Assembly: GCA_916613615.1 (NCBI GenBank)
Contig: OU744734.1
Coordinates: 32,558,301-32,622,300, forward strand
Length of the DNA: 64,000 bases
Reading direction: 5' to 3'
Source: Steromphala cineraria
Taxonomy: Eukaryota; Mollusca; Gastropoda; Trochida; Trochidae
Of this stretch, positions 33,645-45,830 are shown piece by piece (within the stretch, counting starts at the first letter, position 1; each line of letters starts with the position of its first letter). Below the pieces are notes generated by a model that saw only the letters and a program-made list of their open reading frames with translations, did no database searches and was not told where the DNA came from. The position numbers and the translations under genes were made by a program.

Positions 33645-35268
33645 TGACAACTGAGCTATTGCAACAGCACCGATGGAGTGGGTATGTTGACAACTGAGCT
33701 ATTGCAACAGCACTGATGGAGTGGGTATGTTGACAACTGAGCTATTGCAACAGCACTGATGGAGAAGGTATGTTGACAACTGAGCTATTGCAACAGCACT
33801 GATGGAGTGGGTATGTTGACAACTGAGCTATTGCAACAGCACCGATGGAGTAGGTATGTTGACAACTGAGCTATTGCAACAGCACTGATGGAGAAGGTAT
33901 GTTGACAACTGAGCTATTGCAACAGCACTGATGGAGTGGGTATGTTGACAACTGAGCTATTGCAACAGCACTGATGGAGTGGGTATGTTGACAACTGAGC
34001 TATTGCAACAGCACTAATGGAGTAGGTATGTTGACAACTGAGCTATTGCAACAGCACTGATGGAGTAGGTATGTTGACAACTGAGCTATTGCAACAGCAC
34101 TGATGGAGTGGGTATGTTGACAACTGAGCTATTGCAACAGCACTGATGGAGTAGGTATGTTGACAACTGAGCTATTGCAACAGCACCGATGGAGTAGGTA
34201 TGTTGACAACTGAGCTATTGCAACAGCACCGATGGAGTAGGTATGTTGACAACTGAGCTATTGCAACAGCACTGATGGAGTAGGTATGTTGACAACTGAG
34301 CTATTGCAACAGCACTGATGGAGTAGGTATGTTGACAACTGAGCTATTGCAACAGCACTGATGGAGAAGGTATGTTGACAACTGAGCTATTGCAACAGCA
34401 CTGATGGAGAAGGTATGTTGACAACTGAGCTATTGCAACAGCACTGATGGAGTAGGTATGTTGACAACTGAGCTATTGCAACAGCACTGATGGAGTGGGT
34501 ATGTTGACAACTGAGCTATTGCAACAGCACTGATGGAGTGGGTATGTTGACAACTGAGCTATTGCAACAGCACTGATGGAGAAGGTGTGTTGACAACTGA
34601 GCTATTGCAACAGCACTGATGGAGAAGGTATGTTGACAACTGAGCTATTGCAACAGCACTGATGGAGTAGGTATGTTGACAACTGAGCTATTGCAACAGC
34701 ACCGATGGAGAAGGTATGTTGACAACTGAGCTATTGCAACAGCACTGATGGAGAAGGTATGTTGACAACTGAGCTATTGCAACAGCACTGATGGAGTAGG
34801 TATGTTGACAACTGAGCTATTGCAACAGCACTGATGGAGTAGGTATGTTGACAACTGAGCTATTGCAACAGCACTGATGGAGTGGGTATGTTGACAACTG
34901 AGCTATTGCAACAGCACTGATGGAGTGGGTATGTTGACAACTGAGCTATTGCAACAGCACTGATGGAGTAGGTATGTTGAAAACTGAGCTATTGCAACAG
35001 CACTGATGGAGTGGGTATGTTGACAACTGAGCTATTGCAACAGCACTGATGGAGTAGGTATGTTGACAACTGAGCTATTGCAACAGCACTGATGGAGAAG
35101 GTATGTTGACAACTGAGCTATTGCAACAGCACTGATGGAGTGGGTATGTTGACAACTGAGCTATTGCAACAGCACTGATGGAGTAGGTATGTTGACAACT
35201 GAGCTATTGCAACAGCACTGATGGAGTAGGTATGTTGACAACTGAGCTATTGCAACAGCACCGATGGA
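33645..35268. repeat. 43 bp satellite, array B (about 38 units)
   Basis: Same monomer and the same variants as array A, again emerging from the tRNA-like block (33585-33665). The order of variant units differs from array A, so the arrays have rearranged since the duplication. Ends at GATGGAACTGGAG, where a SINE-like repeat begins. Confidence 0.97.
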
Positions 35269-35945
35269 ACTGGAGAAAAAGATGAAAATAGGTTATTAAG
35301 GTTGTGACCCCTGCGACCCTATTTGGGGTCACAGGGTCACCAAAGTTACAAATTAGAATCCCCATTGTCCAAGGAGTCTGCACATATCATTTTTAACTCT
35401 CTAGTCCTTTTGGAACTGGAGAAGAAGATGAAAATTGGTTTTTAAGGTTGTGACCCCTGTGACCCTTTTTGGGGTCATGGGGTCAGGAAATCTACAATTA
35501 AGAATCCCCATTGGCCAAGGAGTCTGCACATATCATTTTCAACTCTCTAGTCCTTTTAGAACTGGAGAAGAAAATGAAAATAGGTTTTTAAGGTTGTGAC
35601 CGCTGTGACCCTATTTGGGGTCACAGGGTCACCAAAGTTACAAATAAGAATCCCCATTGGCCAAGGAGTCTGCACATGTCATTTTTAATTCTCTACTCGT
35701 TTTGGAACTGGAGAAGAAGATGAAAATATGTTTTTAAAGTTGTGACCCCTGTGACCCTATTTGGGGTCACAGGGTCACCAAAGTTACAAATTAGAATCTC
35801 CATATGCTAAGGTACCTGTACACAAAATTTCAGCTCACTAATGTCTATGGTTCATGAGGAGAAGTTGAAAGTGTCAAAAGTTTACGGACGGACGCCGGAC
35901 GACGGGCCATGCCATAAGCCCATCTGGACTTTCAGTCCTGATGAG
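35269..35945 (+). repeat. SINE-like dispersed repeat with four internal units
   Basis: Four copies of a roughly 148 bp unit: TGGAACTGGAGAAGAAGATG, TTTTTAAGGTTGTGACC, GGGGTCACAGGGTCACC, ATCCCCATTG, GGAGTCTGCACA. They are followed by an ACGGACGGACGCCGGAC tail and GCCATAAGCCCAT. The same family recurs at 38655-39775, 48572-49135 and 50125-50280. Tails of this kind are widespread in mollusc DNA, from memory. No ORF. Confidence 0.8.
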
Positions 35946-36059
35946 TGAAAAAAGTGAGCGTGGCTCCCTAATACCCCGACTGTGCATCCCTGACCAACTG
36001 AATTTTGTTCACTTCCAAAGTAGATGTCTCTTGCACAGCGGTTGACGTACAAAAAAAAG

Positions 36060-36640
36060 GAATTGACAAGAAGGAATGTTTTTTCAGCAATTGGTCAGAC
36101 AAAATATTTTCTCTTAAAACGTACATTACTATATCTTGTAACTCAATGAGGTAAAAGAAATGTGCAGAATTTGAAAAGAATATTAGGATAAATAGTTTTC
36201 CACAATCAGTCAGATAAATTCTGATATTAGAAAATGACTACAATTTAGAACAAAACATGACAATTTAAAAAAAAAAAAGGATTAAACCAAATTGGATCTT
36301 ATTTAGCACTACAACCTTCCTAGTTGAGAAGAGTGCATGTACAAAATTGGAAATCAAATAGATGAATAGTTTTTCTGCTATCTGTCTGACCAATTCTGAT
36401 GGAAAAGGACTAAGTAAAGAACATGATTTTATTTTTTTAAATTAAATTTTAACGAATTTTTTTTGTAATTTTGCACTACACCTTTCCTAGTAGGGTAGAA
36501 GACATGTGCAAACTTTGAAAACAATCGGATGAATAGTTTTTCCGAAATAGGTTGGACAAAAAATGTCCTCGGACAGCTGGACGGATGGAAGGACATTCGT
36601 ATTACTATATATCCTCGACTGTTGGTCGGGGGTATAAAAA
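36060..36640 (+). repeat. Dispersed repeat ending in a CCGACTGTTGGTCGG-type hairpin
   Basis: Three loosely similar units of about 180 bases, each with a phrase like TTTGAAAA-AAT-GGATGAATAGTTTT and GTC(T/A)GAC. Then comes GACGGATGGAAGGACATTCG and a terminal hairpin CTCGACTG-TTGGTCGGG. Repeat class unknown. Confidence 0.55.
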
Positions 36641-37057
36641 CTGAAAACCTTTGTAAATATTTTCAATCTGAATTAACAACTACCCGACAACAATATATTG
36701 CCACTCACATTCAAAATGGGAAGTCCAATCTGGTTTGATTGGCTGTGCATAAAATGACAATTCACAAGAAAACATTGAATCACATTTTAATGAGGTACAA
36801 AACCTGCTTGAAATGATGAAGAATCAACATTACAAAATATGATAAATTAGTGAGTACTGCCATTCAGCTGATTCCCTGGGCAGGGAGCCATGGTGCTGAC
36901 CGCCTCATCACAAGCATGTGCACCAGTGCCATCACCTTGTCCAGAACTGTTATACACCTTCACTAAATGGCAGGTAGAAATTGGCCAGTTTCTTAGAACT
37001 GCAGAGCGGGACATTGACAACAGAGTGAGCAGCAGATACCATATTTAGTTCAGCAAA
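36641..37057. other. Spacer downstream of the minus-strand gene
   Basis: A short minus-strand open stretch (about 36855-36960, reading GQGDGTGAHACDEAV) has coding-like composition and could be an alternative 3' exon, but splice sites are unconvincing. Nothing else is seen. Confidence 0.35.
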
Positions 37058-37869
37058 CCAGAGTCATAACTAAGCTCAGCTCAGCAATACTGACTCAGTA
37101 CTAACATGAATACAGCTCAATCTGACTCAGTACTAACCTGAATACAGCTCACTCTGACTCAGTACTAACCTGAATACAGCTCAATCTGACTCAGTACTAA
37201 CCTGAATACAGCTCAATCTGACTCAGTACTAACCTGAATACAGCTCAATCTGACTCAGTACTAACCTGAATACAGCTCAATCTGACTCAGTACTAACCTG
37301 AATACAGCTCAATCTGACTCAGTACTAACCTGAATACAGCTCAATCTGACTCAGTACTAACCTGAATACAGCTCAATCTGACTCAGTACTAACCTGAATA
37401 CAGCTCAATCTGACTCAGTACTAACCTGAATACAGCTCAATCTGACTCAGTACTAACCTGAATACAGCTCAATCTGACTCAGTACTAACCTGAATACAGC
37501 TCAATCTGACTCAGTACTAACCTGAATACAGCTCAATCTGACTCAGTACTAACCTGAATACAGCTCAATCTGACTCAGTACTAACCTGAATACAGCTCAA
37601 TCTGACTCAGTACTAACCTGAATACAGCTCACTCTGACTCAGTACTAACCTGAATACAGCTCAATCTGACTCAGTACTAACCTGAATACAGCTCAATCTG
37701 ACTCCGTACTAACCTGAATACAGCTCAATCTGACTCAGTACTAACCTGAATACAGCTCAATCTGACTCAGTACTAACCTGAATACAGCTCAATCTGACTC
37801 AGTACTAACCTGAATACAGCTCAATCTGACTCAGTACTAACCTGAATACAGCTCACTCTGACTCAGTTC
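37058..37869. repeat. 32 bp minisatellite (about 25 units)
   Basis: Unit TCTGACTCAGTACTAACCTG + AATACAGCTCAA, 32 bases, almost without variation apart from CAATCTG/CACTCTG. It shares the core CTCAGTACT with the 31 bp array next to it. Confidence 0.97.
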
Positions 37870-38300
37870 TGAGCTAAATAGAGCAAAACCAGACTCAAAA
37901 GTGAGGTGAGTCAGTACTGAGGAGTAGGCAGACTGATTAACTCAGTACTGAGGAGAGGAGAGTGTAGGCAGACTGATTAACTCAGTACTGAGGAGAGGAG
38001 AGTGTAGGCAGACTGATGAACTCAGTACTGAGGAGTAGGCAGACTGATTAACTCAGTACTGAGTAGGCAGACTTATTAACTCAGTACTGAGGAGTAGGCA
38101 GACTGATTAACTCAGTACTGAGGAGTAGGCAGACTGATTAACTCAGTACTGAGGAGTAGGCAGACTGATTAACTCAGTACTGAGGAGTAGGCAGACTGAT
38201 TAACTCAGTACTGAGGAGTAGGCAGACTGATTAACTAAGTACTGAGGAGTAGGCAGACTGATTAACTCAGTACTGAGGAGTAGGCAGACTGATTAACTCA
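37870..38300. repeat. 31 bp minisatellite starting at a stop codon
   Basis: Unit AGTACTGAGGAGTAGGCAGA + CTGATTAACTC, with some shorter and some 36-base (GGAGAGGAGAGTGTAGG) variants, about 13 units. Read on the minus strand each unit is CTCCT-CAGTACTGAGTTAATC + AGTCTGCCTA, a copy of the last codons, stop codon and first 3' untranslated bases of the exon ending at 38298. Confidence 0.95.
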
Positions 38301-38506
38301 GTACTGATAGGAGTAGGAGTTCGGTGCGGTGGTCCCATGCTGCCTGGGTTGTTGAGTTTGTATGGCCCGATTGTGGCCTCTCATGGGGTGTTGAGGGGTG
38401 CCCCCTCCTCTCACAGACGGGGTCAATGCTGCCAAGCCTCTCATCTGCACCAGCTGTTTCAAAGCCTTATAGTGAAACTTGGTAATAGTCTGTAGTTCTT
38501 CAAACA
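38298..38506 (-). CDS. Unidentified minus-strand gene, terminal exon (f)
   Basis: Acceptor CCTTGTTTCAG on the minus strand precedes 38506; the exon runs 209 bases to TGA at 38298. It begins with two bases that complete a codon after exon e (G|TG, Val), then FEELQTITKFHYKALKQLVQ and a Gly/Gln/His-rich, probably disordered C-terminal tail ending SYQY. All six exons (a-f) have matching phases and sum to 939 bases, divisible by three, which argues strongly for a real gene. The array of 31 bp units starts right at this stop codon. Product not recognised. Confidence 0.75.
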
Positions 38507-38654
38507 CTGAAACAAGGAAATATGGTTACACAAAACCAGTATAAACACATACATAATATTCTGCATGCATGTCAAGATTGAAGAATTTATCATTGATGTA
38601 CATCTCAATTTTTTGTTAGAATTTTTTTGAAACATCTTCTAAAATAATTATGAT

Positions 38655-39775
38655 AAAAAATAGAGCCATTGGCTCTGTAGCTCATCAGGCTTCATATCAA
38701 TTTTGCTTGAGGGCATGACAAATGTGGTTCCCCCTTTAAAAGCAAAATGGGTCACCAAATAAGTTTATACATGGTTTCAGGTTTCTTGGCTTTATGAAGA
38801 AGAACACAAAAAAGGTTTCAAGGGTGTGGCCTCTTATTTGGGGCCACAGGGTCACCAAAGCTATAAATTACAACCGTCACCAGTCTAGGAGATTGTACAC
38901 AAGTTTCCAACTTTCTGAGCCGTATGCTGTCGCCAGCACCATGCCATGCCATGAGCCCATCAGGCCTTACAGGTCAGATGAACTAAAAATAGAGCCATTG
39001 GCTCTGTAGCTCATCAGGCTTGATTCAATTTTGCTTTAGGGTGTGGTTCATGTGTTTCTCTTTAAATAGGGGCCTCAGGGTCACAAAATGAACATTTTAG
39101 AATCCCCGTACCTAAGGAGTGTGTAGAAACATTTCAGCATCTATGCCTTGTGCCTCTGGAAAGACATAAAAAAAGAGCAAGTGGCTCTGTAGCTCATCAG
39201 GCTTCATATCAATTTTGTTTTGGGGTGTGGCAAATGTGGTTCCCTCCTTACTTTGGTTCACCAAATGTACAATTTGGAATCATCCTTTTCTAACTTAGGA
39301 GTTTGCACAGCTTTCAACTTTCTAGGCCTGGTGCTTCTTGAAAAAAAGATAAAATTAGGTCAAAGGGTGTGGGGCCACAGGGTCACAAAAGCTATTAATC
39401 ATAATCCTCACTAGTCAAAGAGTATATTCACAAATAGTTATTGGGGGCAACAGGGCCACCAAAGCTTCTGGTTCTGGATAAGAAGTCGAAATTCCACAAA
39501 GTTGACATGCCATGCCATGCCATAAGCCCATCGGGCCTTACAGGCCAGATGAGCTAAAAAGGTTTTATGTATGTGACCCCTATGGCCATTATTAGGGGTC
39601 ACAGGGCCACCAAAGCTATGAATTACTATCCTCAATAGTCAAGGAGTCTGTACATAAAGTTTCGGCTTTTTAGGCCTTATGCTCTAAAATGCAATAAGTT
39701 TACGGACAGACGGATGGCAAGCAACATACTATGCCATTAGCCCATCAGGCCTTTCAGGCCTGATGACATAAAAGG
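38655..39775 (+). repeat. SINE-like dispersed repeat, several units
   Basis: Repeats of GAGCCATTGGCTCTGTAGCT + CATCAGGCTT, then GGGGTCACAGGG-type, GGAGTCTGTACA and GGCCTTACAGGCCAGATGAG. There are at least four partial units, one with an ACGGACAGACGGATGGC tail. Same family as 35269-35945. Confidence 0.75.
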
Positions 39776-42379
39776 TAAACTATTTTAAATGCCTCAATAT
39801 TTTGTTTATTGATATATTAGGTGCTTTGCAAATATGAATATTCTTGGTAAGCATTGGAGACTAAAATGATTAACCATGATTATATTATCACTAGCGATAA
39901 ACATCTATATTGGTTTATCATGAATTACCATGTGTTTTGGAACTGTCAACTTTGTGATAAACAAATTGTACTGATAAGATAAGTACAGTTTGAACACGGA
40001 TATCACATATTCCAAAGGACCAAAGAATTTAGTTGGCTAAATCTGGTGTTCACTATTCACATTTGGCCGCAATATTGGATCATATCCATCATATACATGT
40101 ATACCTCCAAGCAAAAGAAATTAGACAATTTTAGGTTAACTGTATACACTTGTGAAATTTGGAACAGATATAGATAATTAACATACAAATTGTTTGAAAT
40201 AAGTCCAAACTCAGTCAGACATTTTTATTACTATTCCAGAAATACACCTTGAAACCTGCATATATATAGAGATTTTTTCACTCGTTGAATATCAATACCA
40301 TCCACTCGTTTCATAAATATGTTATTAAACTGGACGGAGTTTAGTATTCTAATTATAACACTGTTTAAATTAATAACATAAACTGAAAATTAGGTTTGCT
40401 TCAATTCTCATAGTTGTGCGTTGGAATACAATCCGTACAATGGACGCATAACGTCATTAGACTTTTAACAATGAACAAATCGGTCATGATTAAGTCCGTT
40501 TATAACAGCTTAAATTTTTGAACAATACAAATGGAAAACTCTGATTCCATTATGTTAGAGTTCCTACAAACAGAACATTGGCGAGTTAACAAAACCATCT
40601 TTCATTGAATTGTACGAATGAACGTTAGATTGTGTGAATGAATGTCAAGTGATTGTGACGTCATCGGAATGTCATTTTGAAGCGCAATTCAGAAGCTTTT
40701 AGATAGTGTCAGTGGGAGGAACACTGTCCTTGTTTGCTTTCCATGGTGAGGATGGATTGCGGAATACCCTCTTAAATCAGAATTTTATCTGAATTCTAAA
40801 ACAAATAGGACCGCTGCTTAGTGTTTTAAATGGCTAGCTCGTCATTGAGTTGCCAAACGTTTCTAGGAGCTTAGGGTTGCAAAGGAGATAATTTGAACTC
40901 GTTGCCGATAAAGATAACATAGCTAATGTTGACACTGTTGCTTATGGAATCACCGAAAATTGGGCTGATTTATCGAAATTCTGACGAGATAATTTTGCCA
41001 GATCTGATAATCGAATGCCAACTTGACCCTGATTACGAGATCATGTTTACATTTGAAGATGAACTTTGATTGGTAATGTTGTGGAGGTTCCTCTAATGCT
41101 TTGCATTGTTTCTAGGACAATTTAATCATTAAAAAAATAAAAACAAATTTTATTTTTATCTCGGTTTTTTTTCTTCTTTGGACTGAGAATAATATTCTTA
41201 AGTTGCAATTTTGATTTACATCATCAACCGATAACTTGTCGTTCAACTGCAGGAAAGTAGTTCCGGATGGGATCGCTTTCATGTGCAATGTTTCACAACA
41301 GTGTTGAATAACATGTCATTGTTTCATTACTGTAGTATCTCCAAAGAGAGTGTAATAAAGATTATTTCAAATCCTATGTTGGTTCTGTGTGCAAAGTTAA
41401 ATGAACCGTTTGTTTCTATTTGCAAGATATTTTAATTCTAATGTTAGCAAATTATACATAATCATTTGTTTAATAATTTTAGTTGGGTCTTCATCTGTTA
41501 AAACTACAAGAAATCCATAATTTGCATATGAATGTGAGGAAGTCATTTTGCATAACAAAAACATTTCCACTTTGTCTTATATTTTTATTCAGCAACCTAT
41601 CACATAAAAACCAACAGTATATATTTGTATAAATGAAACCTGCAATTAACAAGAGCAACGATAATCCAAATTTTATAATTTTACTGGTACCATTTTGGAC
41701 AACGAGAAATTAGGCTCCTAATTGCACAGTAGAATTGTGAGGTTACACACATAGCCTGTAACTTGAAAATTTAAAAAAATGTATTGAAGGTACCACTAGA
41801 TATACCCTTTATTTTCAATAATTTCTTATCTCATTCCCACCCTGAATTTTAAGATATGCGAAGTCTGTAAAATTTGCTTTATTTTTCTATATTGCTGCAG
41901 TAACTAGGAAGTTGCCTGCTAAGTGTCGTCATGTGACCAGACCCCCTGACAGGGGAGATAATGCAAAGAGATAATGCAAAGAACATCATAGCTATGTCAC
42001 AGCTGGTAAAATTTTCCAAATCATATTCAAAATTTTTGATTGCAACGGAAAAACTAATTTTGAGAACTGTCTCAATTTTTTTGCTCGGAGCTATATATGT
42101 ATACAATGCAAGAAAAATTACAAATATACATACATGTACACATGTACTGCACTTCACCTTTTATTCTGGTAATTATGCCTACATTTGTCCTCAATCTTTG
42201 TTTGTACATCTTCAGTCTGTCAACATTATGATAGGGTAACAATCAATTTTCAAAGTTGATGAAACCGCTGATTGACTTAGCTGACTGAGTGTGTTTGCTG
42301 TTAAACAATAATGAGGACGTTTGATTGACCGTGGACAATGTTGATCATACTGCTAATTGACTAAAACTGGCTCTGATTG

Positions 42380-42575
42380 AGTTCGCTATTGTTAATTGGG
42401 CCCCGGGGCATGAAATTCAGTTCGCTATATCCGAAAGTTCCCTATATCCCAGTTCGCGATAGGCATATAATATTAATGATATTATATAAGGCTTTTGACG
42501 GGACTTATAAATTTGTTCGCTATATCCGATCATTGCTATACCCGAGTTCGCTATATCTGTGTTCTACTGTACGTG
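42380..42575. mobile_element. Fragment with a pogo/Tigger-like terminal repeat
   Basis: GTTCGCTATATC(C/T)G recurs four times. The right edge read on the minus strand is CAGTAGAACACAGATATAGC + GAAC, the style of a pogo/Tigger (Tc1/mariner superfamily) end next to TA. A matching left end is not seen, so this is probably a solo end or MITE fragment. Confidence 0.45.
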
Positions 42576-42934
42576 ATTACTGAAACTAAAAGCAACTGCA
42601 AAAGCAAAACATTTCACTTAACAATAAAACCCAGGTAATTTGGAAATATATTTTTCAAACAGGCACTGGTAAAAAAGCAAGCATGAAGACTTGGTACAAA
42701 ATTGAATCTCTGCAGAACACTGAGCACCTTAGTCATGTTCAGATGGCCCGTCAGTGGACAATATATTTTCTTTCCTTTGAGGTACGAATAAGAATTAAAT
42801 TGTTTTCTCCTTGCGTAGGAAAGTACTACATGTACAGATGAGATGGGCTGCTAGAGGGCGTAAATATTAGTATATAAGTAAAGGCGCGAATTACAAGGGC
42901 ATTCTCAGTTGCGGTGTGTTTATGTGCGTGTATT

Positions 42935-44330
42935 TGCTGACGAGCCTATATAATACATGTGAGTATATGTTCATGGTGTACTTGCTGACGAGCCATGATA
43001 ATAAGTGTGAGTATATGTTCATGTGTGTACTTGCTGACGAGCCTATATAATATGTGTGATTATATGTTCACGGTGTACTAGCTGACGAGCCTATATAATA
43101 CGTGTGAGTATATGTTCACGGTGTACTTGCTGACGAGCCTATATAATACGTGTGAGTATATGTTCACGGTGTACTTGCTGACGAGCCTATATAATACGTG
43201 TGAGTATATGTTCACGGTGTACTTGCTGACGAGCCTATATAATACGTGTGAGTATATGTTCACGGTGTACTTGCTGACGAGCCTATATACTATGTGTGAT
43301 TATATGTTCACGGTGTACTTGCTGACGAGCCTATATAATACGTGTGAGTATATGTTCACGGTGTACTTGCTGACGAGCCATGATAATAAGTGTGAGTATA
43401 TGTTCATGTGTGTACTTGCTGACGAGCCTATATAATATGTGTGATTATATGTTCACGGTGTACTTGCTGACGAGCCTATATAATACATGTGAGTATATGT
43501 TCACGGTGTACTTGCTGACGAGCCATGATAATAAGTGTGAGTATATGTTCATGTGTGTACTTGCTGACGAGCCTATGTAATATGTGTGATTATATGTTCA
43601 CGGTGTACTTGCTGACGAGCCTATATAATACGTGTGAGTATATGTTCACGGTGTACTTGCTGACGAGCCTATATAATACGTGTGAGTATATGTTCACGGT
43701 GTACTTGCTGACGAGCCTATATAATACGTGTGAGTATATGTTCACGGTGTACTTGCTGACGAGCCTATATAATATGTGTGAGTATATGTTCACATGTACT
43801 TGCTGACGAGCCTATATAATACGTGTGGAGTATATGTTCACGGTGTACTTGCTGACGAGCCATGACAATACGTGTGAGTATATGTTCACGGTGTACTTGC
43901 TGACAAGCCTATATAATACGTGTGAGTATATGTTCACGGTGTACTTGCTGACGAGCCTATATAATACGTGTGAGTATATGTTCACGGTGTACTTGCTGAC
44001 GAGCCTATATAATATGTGTGAGTATATGTTCACATGTACTTGCTGACGAGCCTATATAATACGTGTGGAGTATATGTTCACGGTGTACTTGCTGACGAGC
44101 CATGACAATACGTGTGAGTATATGTTCACGGTGTACTTGCTGACAAGCCTATATAATACGTGTGAGTATATGTTCACGGTGTACTTGCTGACGAGCCTAT
44201 ATAATACGTGTGAGTATATGTTCACGGTGTACTTGCTGACGAGCCTATATAATACGTGTGAGTTTTGTTCATGTGTACTCGCTGACGAGACATGATAAAA
44301 CATTTGAGGTTGAGTATGGTTTATGCTGAC
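42935..44330. repeat. 48 bp minisatellite (about 28 units)
   Basis: Unit GTGTACTTGCTGACGAGCCT + ATATAATACGTGTGAGTATA + TGTTCACG, 48 bases, with variant units containing CCATGATAATAAG. A block of about 240 bases (43795-44034) is itself repeated at 44035-44270, a higher-order repeat. As 48 is a multiple of three, the unit is open in frames on both strands. These frames are not genes. Confidence 0.95.
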
Positions 44331-44394
44331 GAGCATGAAAATATGAGCGAGTTTTTGTAATTGTGCTGATTGACAAGCAATGATGTGAGTGTTT

Positions 44395-45000
44395 ATATTC
44401 TGAGTTGGCTGATGAGCCGTGATAATATGTGTGCCTACATGTATATTGCTGACGAGCTATGCTAATACGTGTGCCTACATGTATATTGCTGACGAGCTAT
44501 ACTAATACGTGTGCCTACATGTGTATATTGCTGACTAGCCATGTTAATATGTGTGCTTACATGTGTATATTGCTGACGAGCCATGATAATACGTGTGCTT
44601 ACATGTGTATATTGCTGACTAGCCATGTTAATATGTGTGCTTACATGTGTATATTGCTGACGAGCCATGATAATACGTGTGCTTACATGTGTATATTGCT
44701 GACTAGCCATGTTAATATGTGTGCTTACATGTGTATATTGCTGACGAGCCATGTTAATATGTGTGCTTACATGTGTATATTGCTGACGAGCCATGTTAAT
44801 ATGTGTATATTGCTGACTAGCCATGTTAATATGTGTGCTTACATGTGTATATTGCTGACGAGCCATGTTAATATGTGTGCTCACATGTGTATATTGCTGA
44901 CGAGCCATGTTAATATGTGTGCTTACATGTGTATATTGCTGACGAGCCATGATAATACGTGCGATAATGTGTATGATGTATGCTGGCGAGCAAAATACGC
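44395..45000. repeat. 42 bp relative of the 48 bp array
   Basis: Unit GTGTGCTTACATGTGTATAT + TGCTGACGAGCCATGTTAAT + AT, about 14 units. It shares TGCTGACGAGCC with the 48 bp array and follows it after a degenerate transition. 42 is also a multiple of three, giving long chance frames on both strands. Confidence 0.93.
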
Positions 45001-45047
45001 GTGAGGATGTATATGCTGTGCGGCTGACGAGCCATGATAATACCATG

Positions 45048-45118
45048 GATAGATGGATGGATGGATGGATGCTGCTGATGCTGATGCTGATGCTGATGCT
45101 GATGCTGATGCTGATGAT
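45048..45118. repeat. GGAT and GCTGAT microsatellite
   Basis: ATGG repeats at 45053-45070 run into seven copies of GCTGAT with a GATGATGA end. Confidence 0.95.
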
Positions 45119-45620
45119 GAGTTTGTATATATAATAAACGAGTGCACCGCACATGACATTCCAACTACTGTTGTGTTGTTTGTAGTACTGAGTGGCGTGT
45201 ATGAGAACCTTTCTTCCCTTGTATTGTCTGTTAGGTATGCAATGTTTTAATGACTTATCTCCCTTTGCTCCCTTGGTCATTTACCCAGAATGTCCATCTA
45301 ACACAAACTCAAATAGCTTCAAGCCTCCTAAACAATGTCTCATAGTGACTACACTGTTTGCAACATACAGTTCTCCCTTTCTATCTTCAGTACTAGAGAA
45401 CAAATTCCCAAACATGATTTCAAATGTCTCTTTAAACATGCCTCTTACCATTTCAATAGATGTGTCTGTACATTGGGTTTTGACTCCCCTCAGACTATAA
45501 CAGCAATACTGACAGTGCACTGCTTACACAAGGGTTGTGAAAATCAATTATTAATGTTGGTAACGTATTTTACTGATTAACTGCAATGGGTAAAGCCTAT
45601 AGTTTTAGAGGACAACAGAC

Positions 45621-45830
45621 CATTAGAGGTGTACGGCTTCTCGTCCTGAGTGTGGAGGAGGATCTTCTGCAGCAGGTCGATGATGGCGGCGGAGCTGAGG
45701 ACCTGCTGGGACACATCCAGGGAGCCCAGGAACTCTGTGTCCACGGCAAACGGGTTGTGGGGCGGCGGGTAGGTGCACAGCTTCACAAGCTCCGCGATCA
45801 CGTCCCAGATACCAACCTCTGGTACAAAAC
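45621..45830 (-). CDS. Unidentified minus-strand gene, exon e
   Basis: A 210-base exon with acceptor AACGTGTGAG just upstream (minus strand) and donor AATG-GTCTGT. It starts with two bases that complete a Gly codon after exon d and ends with one base that completes Val in exon f. It reads EVGIWDVIAELVKLCTYPPP, then NPFAVDTEFLGS, then IIDLLQKILLHTQDEKP, a hydrophobic helical pattern with strongly GC-rich third positions. A second acceptor in the same phase (TGTACCAG) lies 13 bases further in. The acceptor and first 26 bases are the unit of the 45 bp array that follows. Family not recognised. Confidence 0.7.

Larger units (their letters stand above)
27890..35268 (+). repeat. Tandem duplication, unit B
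   Basis: Starts inside a satellite monomer: GATGGAGAA runs into AACTCTGGATTATCGA. Same contents as unit A, with three differences. There are about 1.1 kb of extra sequence at 30537-31647, the 1.7 kb segment is in the other orientation, and the satellite is shorter (about 38 units). Confidence 0.92.
38507..45620 (-). other. Large intron between exons e and f
   Basis: About 7.1 kb. It contains the SINE-like repeats (38655-39775), about 2.6 kb of plain AT-rich sequence (39780-42370), a pogo-like end (42380-42575) and the 48 and 42 bp arrays. No exon between was found that would fit phase 1 at both ends, but one could be missed. Confidence 0.5.

Noticed and set aside
25990..35268. Regular repeats as a CRISPR array
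   Set aside because: There are no unique spacers: the whole 43 bp unit repeats directly, in a eukaryotic context. It is a satellite.
41879..42239. Overlapping 92-codon frames on both strands
   Set aside because: No motif, AT-rich, opposite frames equally long; chance.
43078..45280. Long ORFs with 14-16 residue repeats on both strands (up to 272 codons)
   Set aside because: They follow from tandem units of 48 and 42 bp, both multiples of three; open on both strands with no start context, domain or non-repeat coding sequence.
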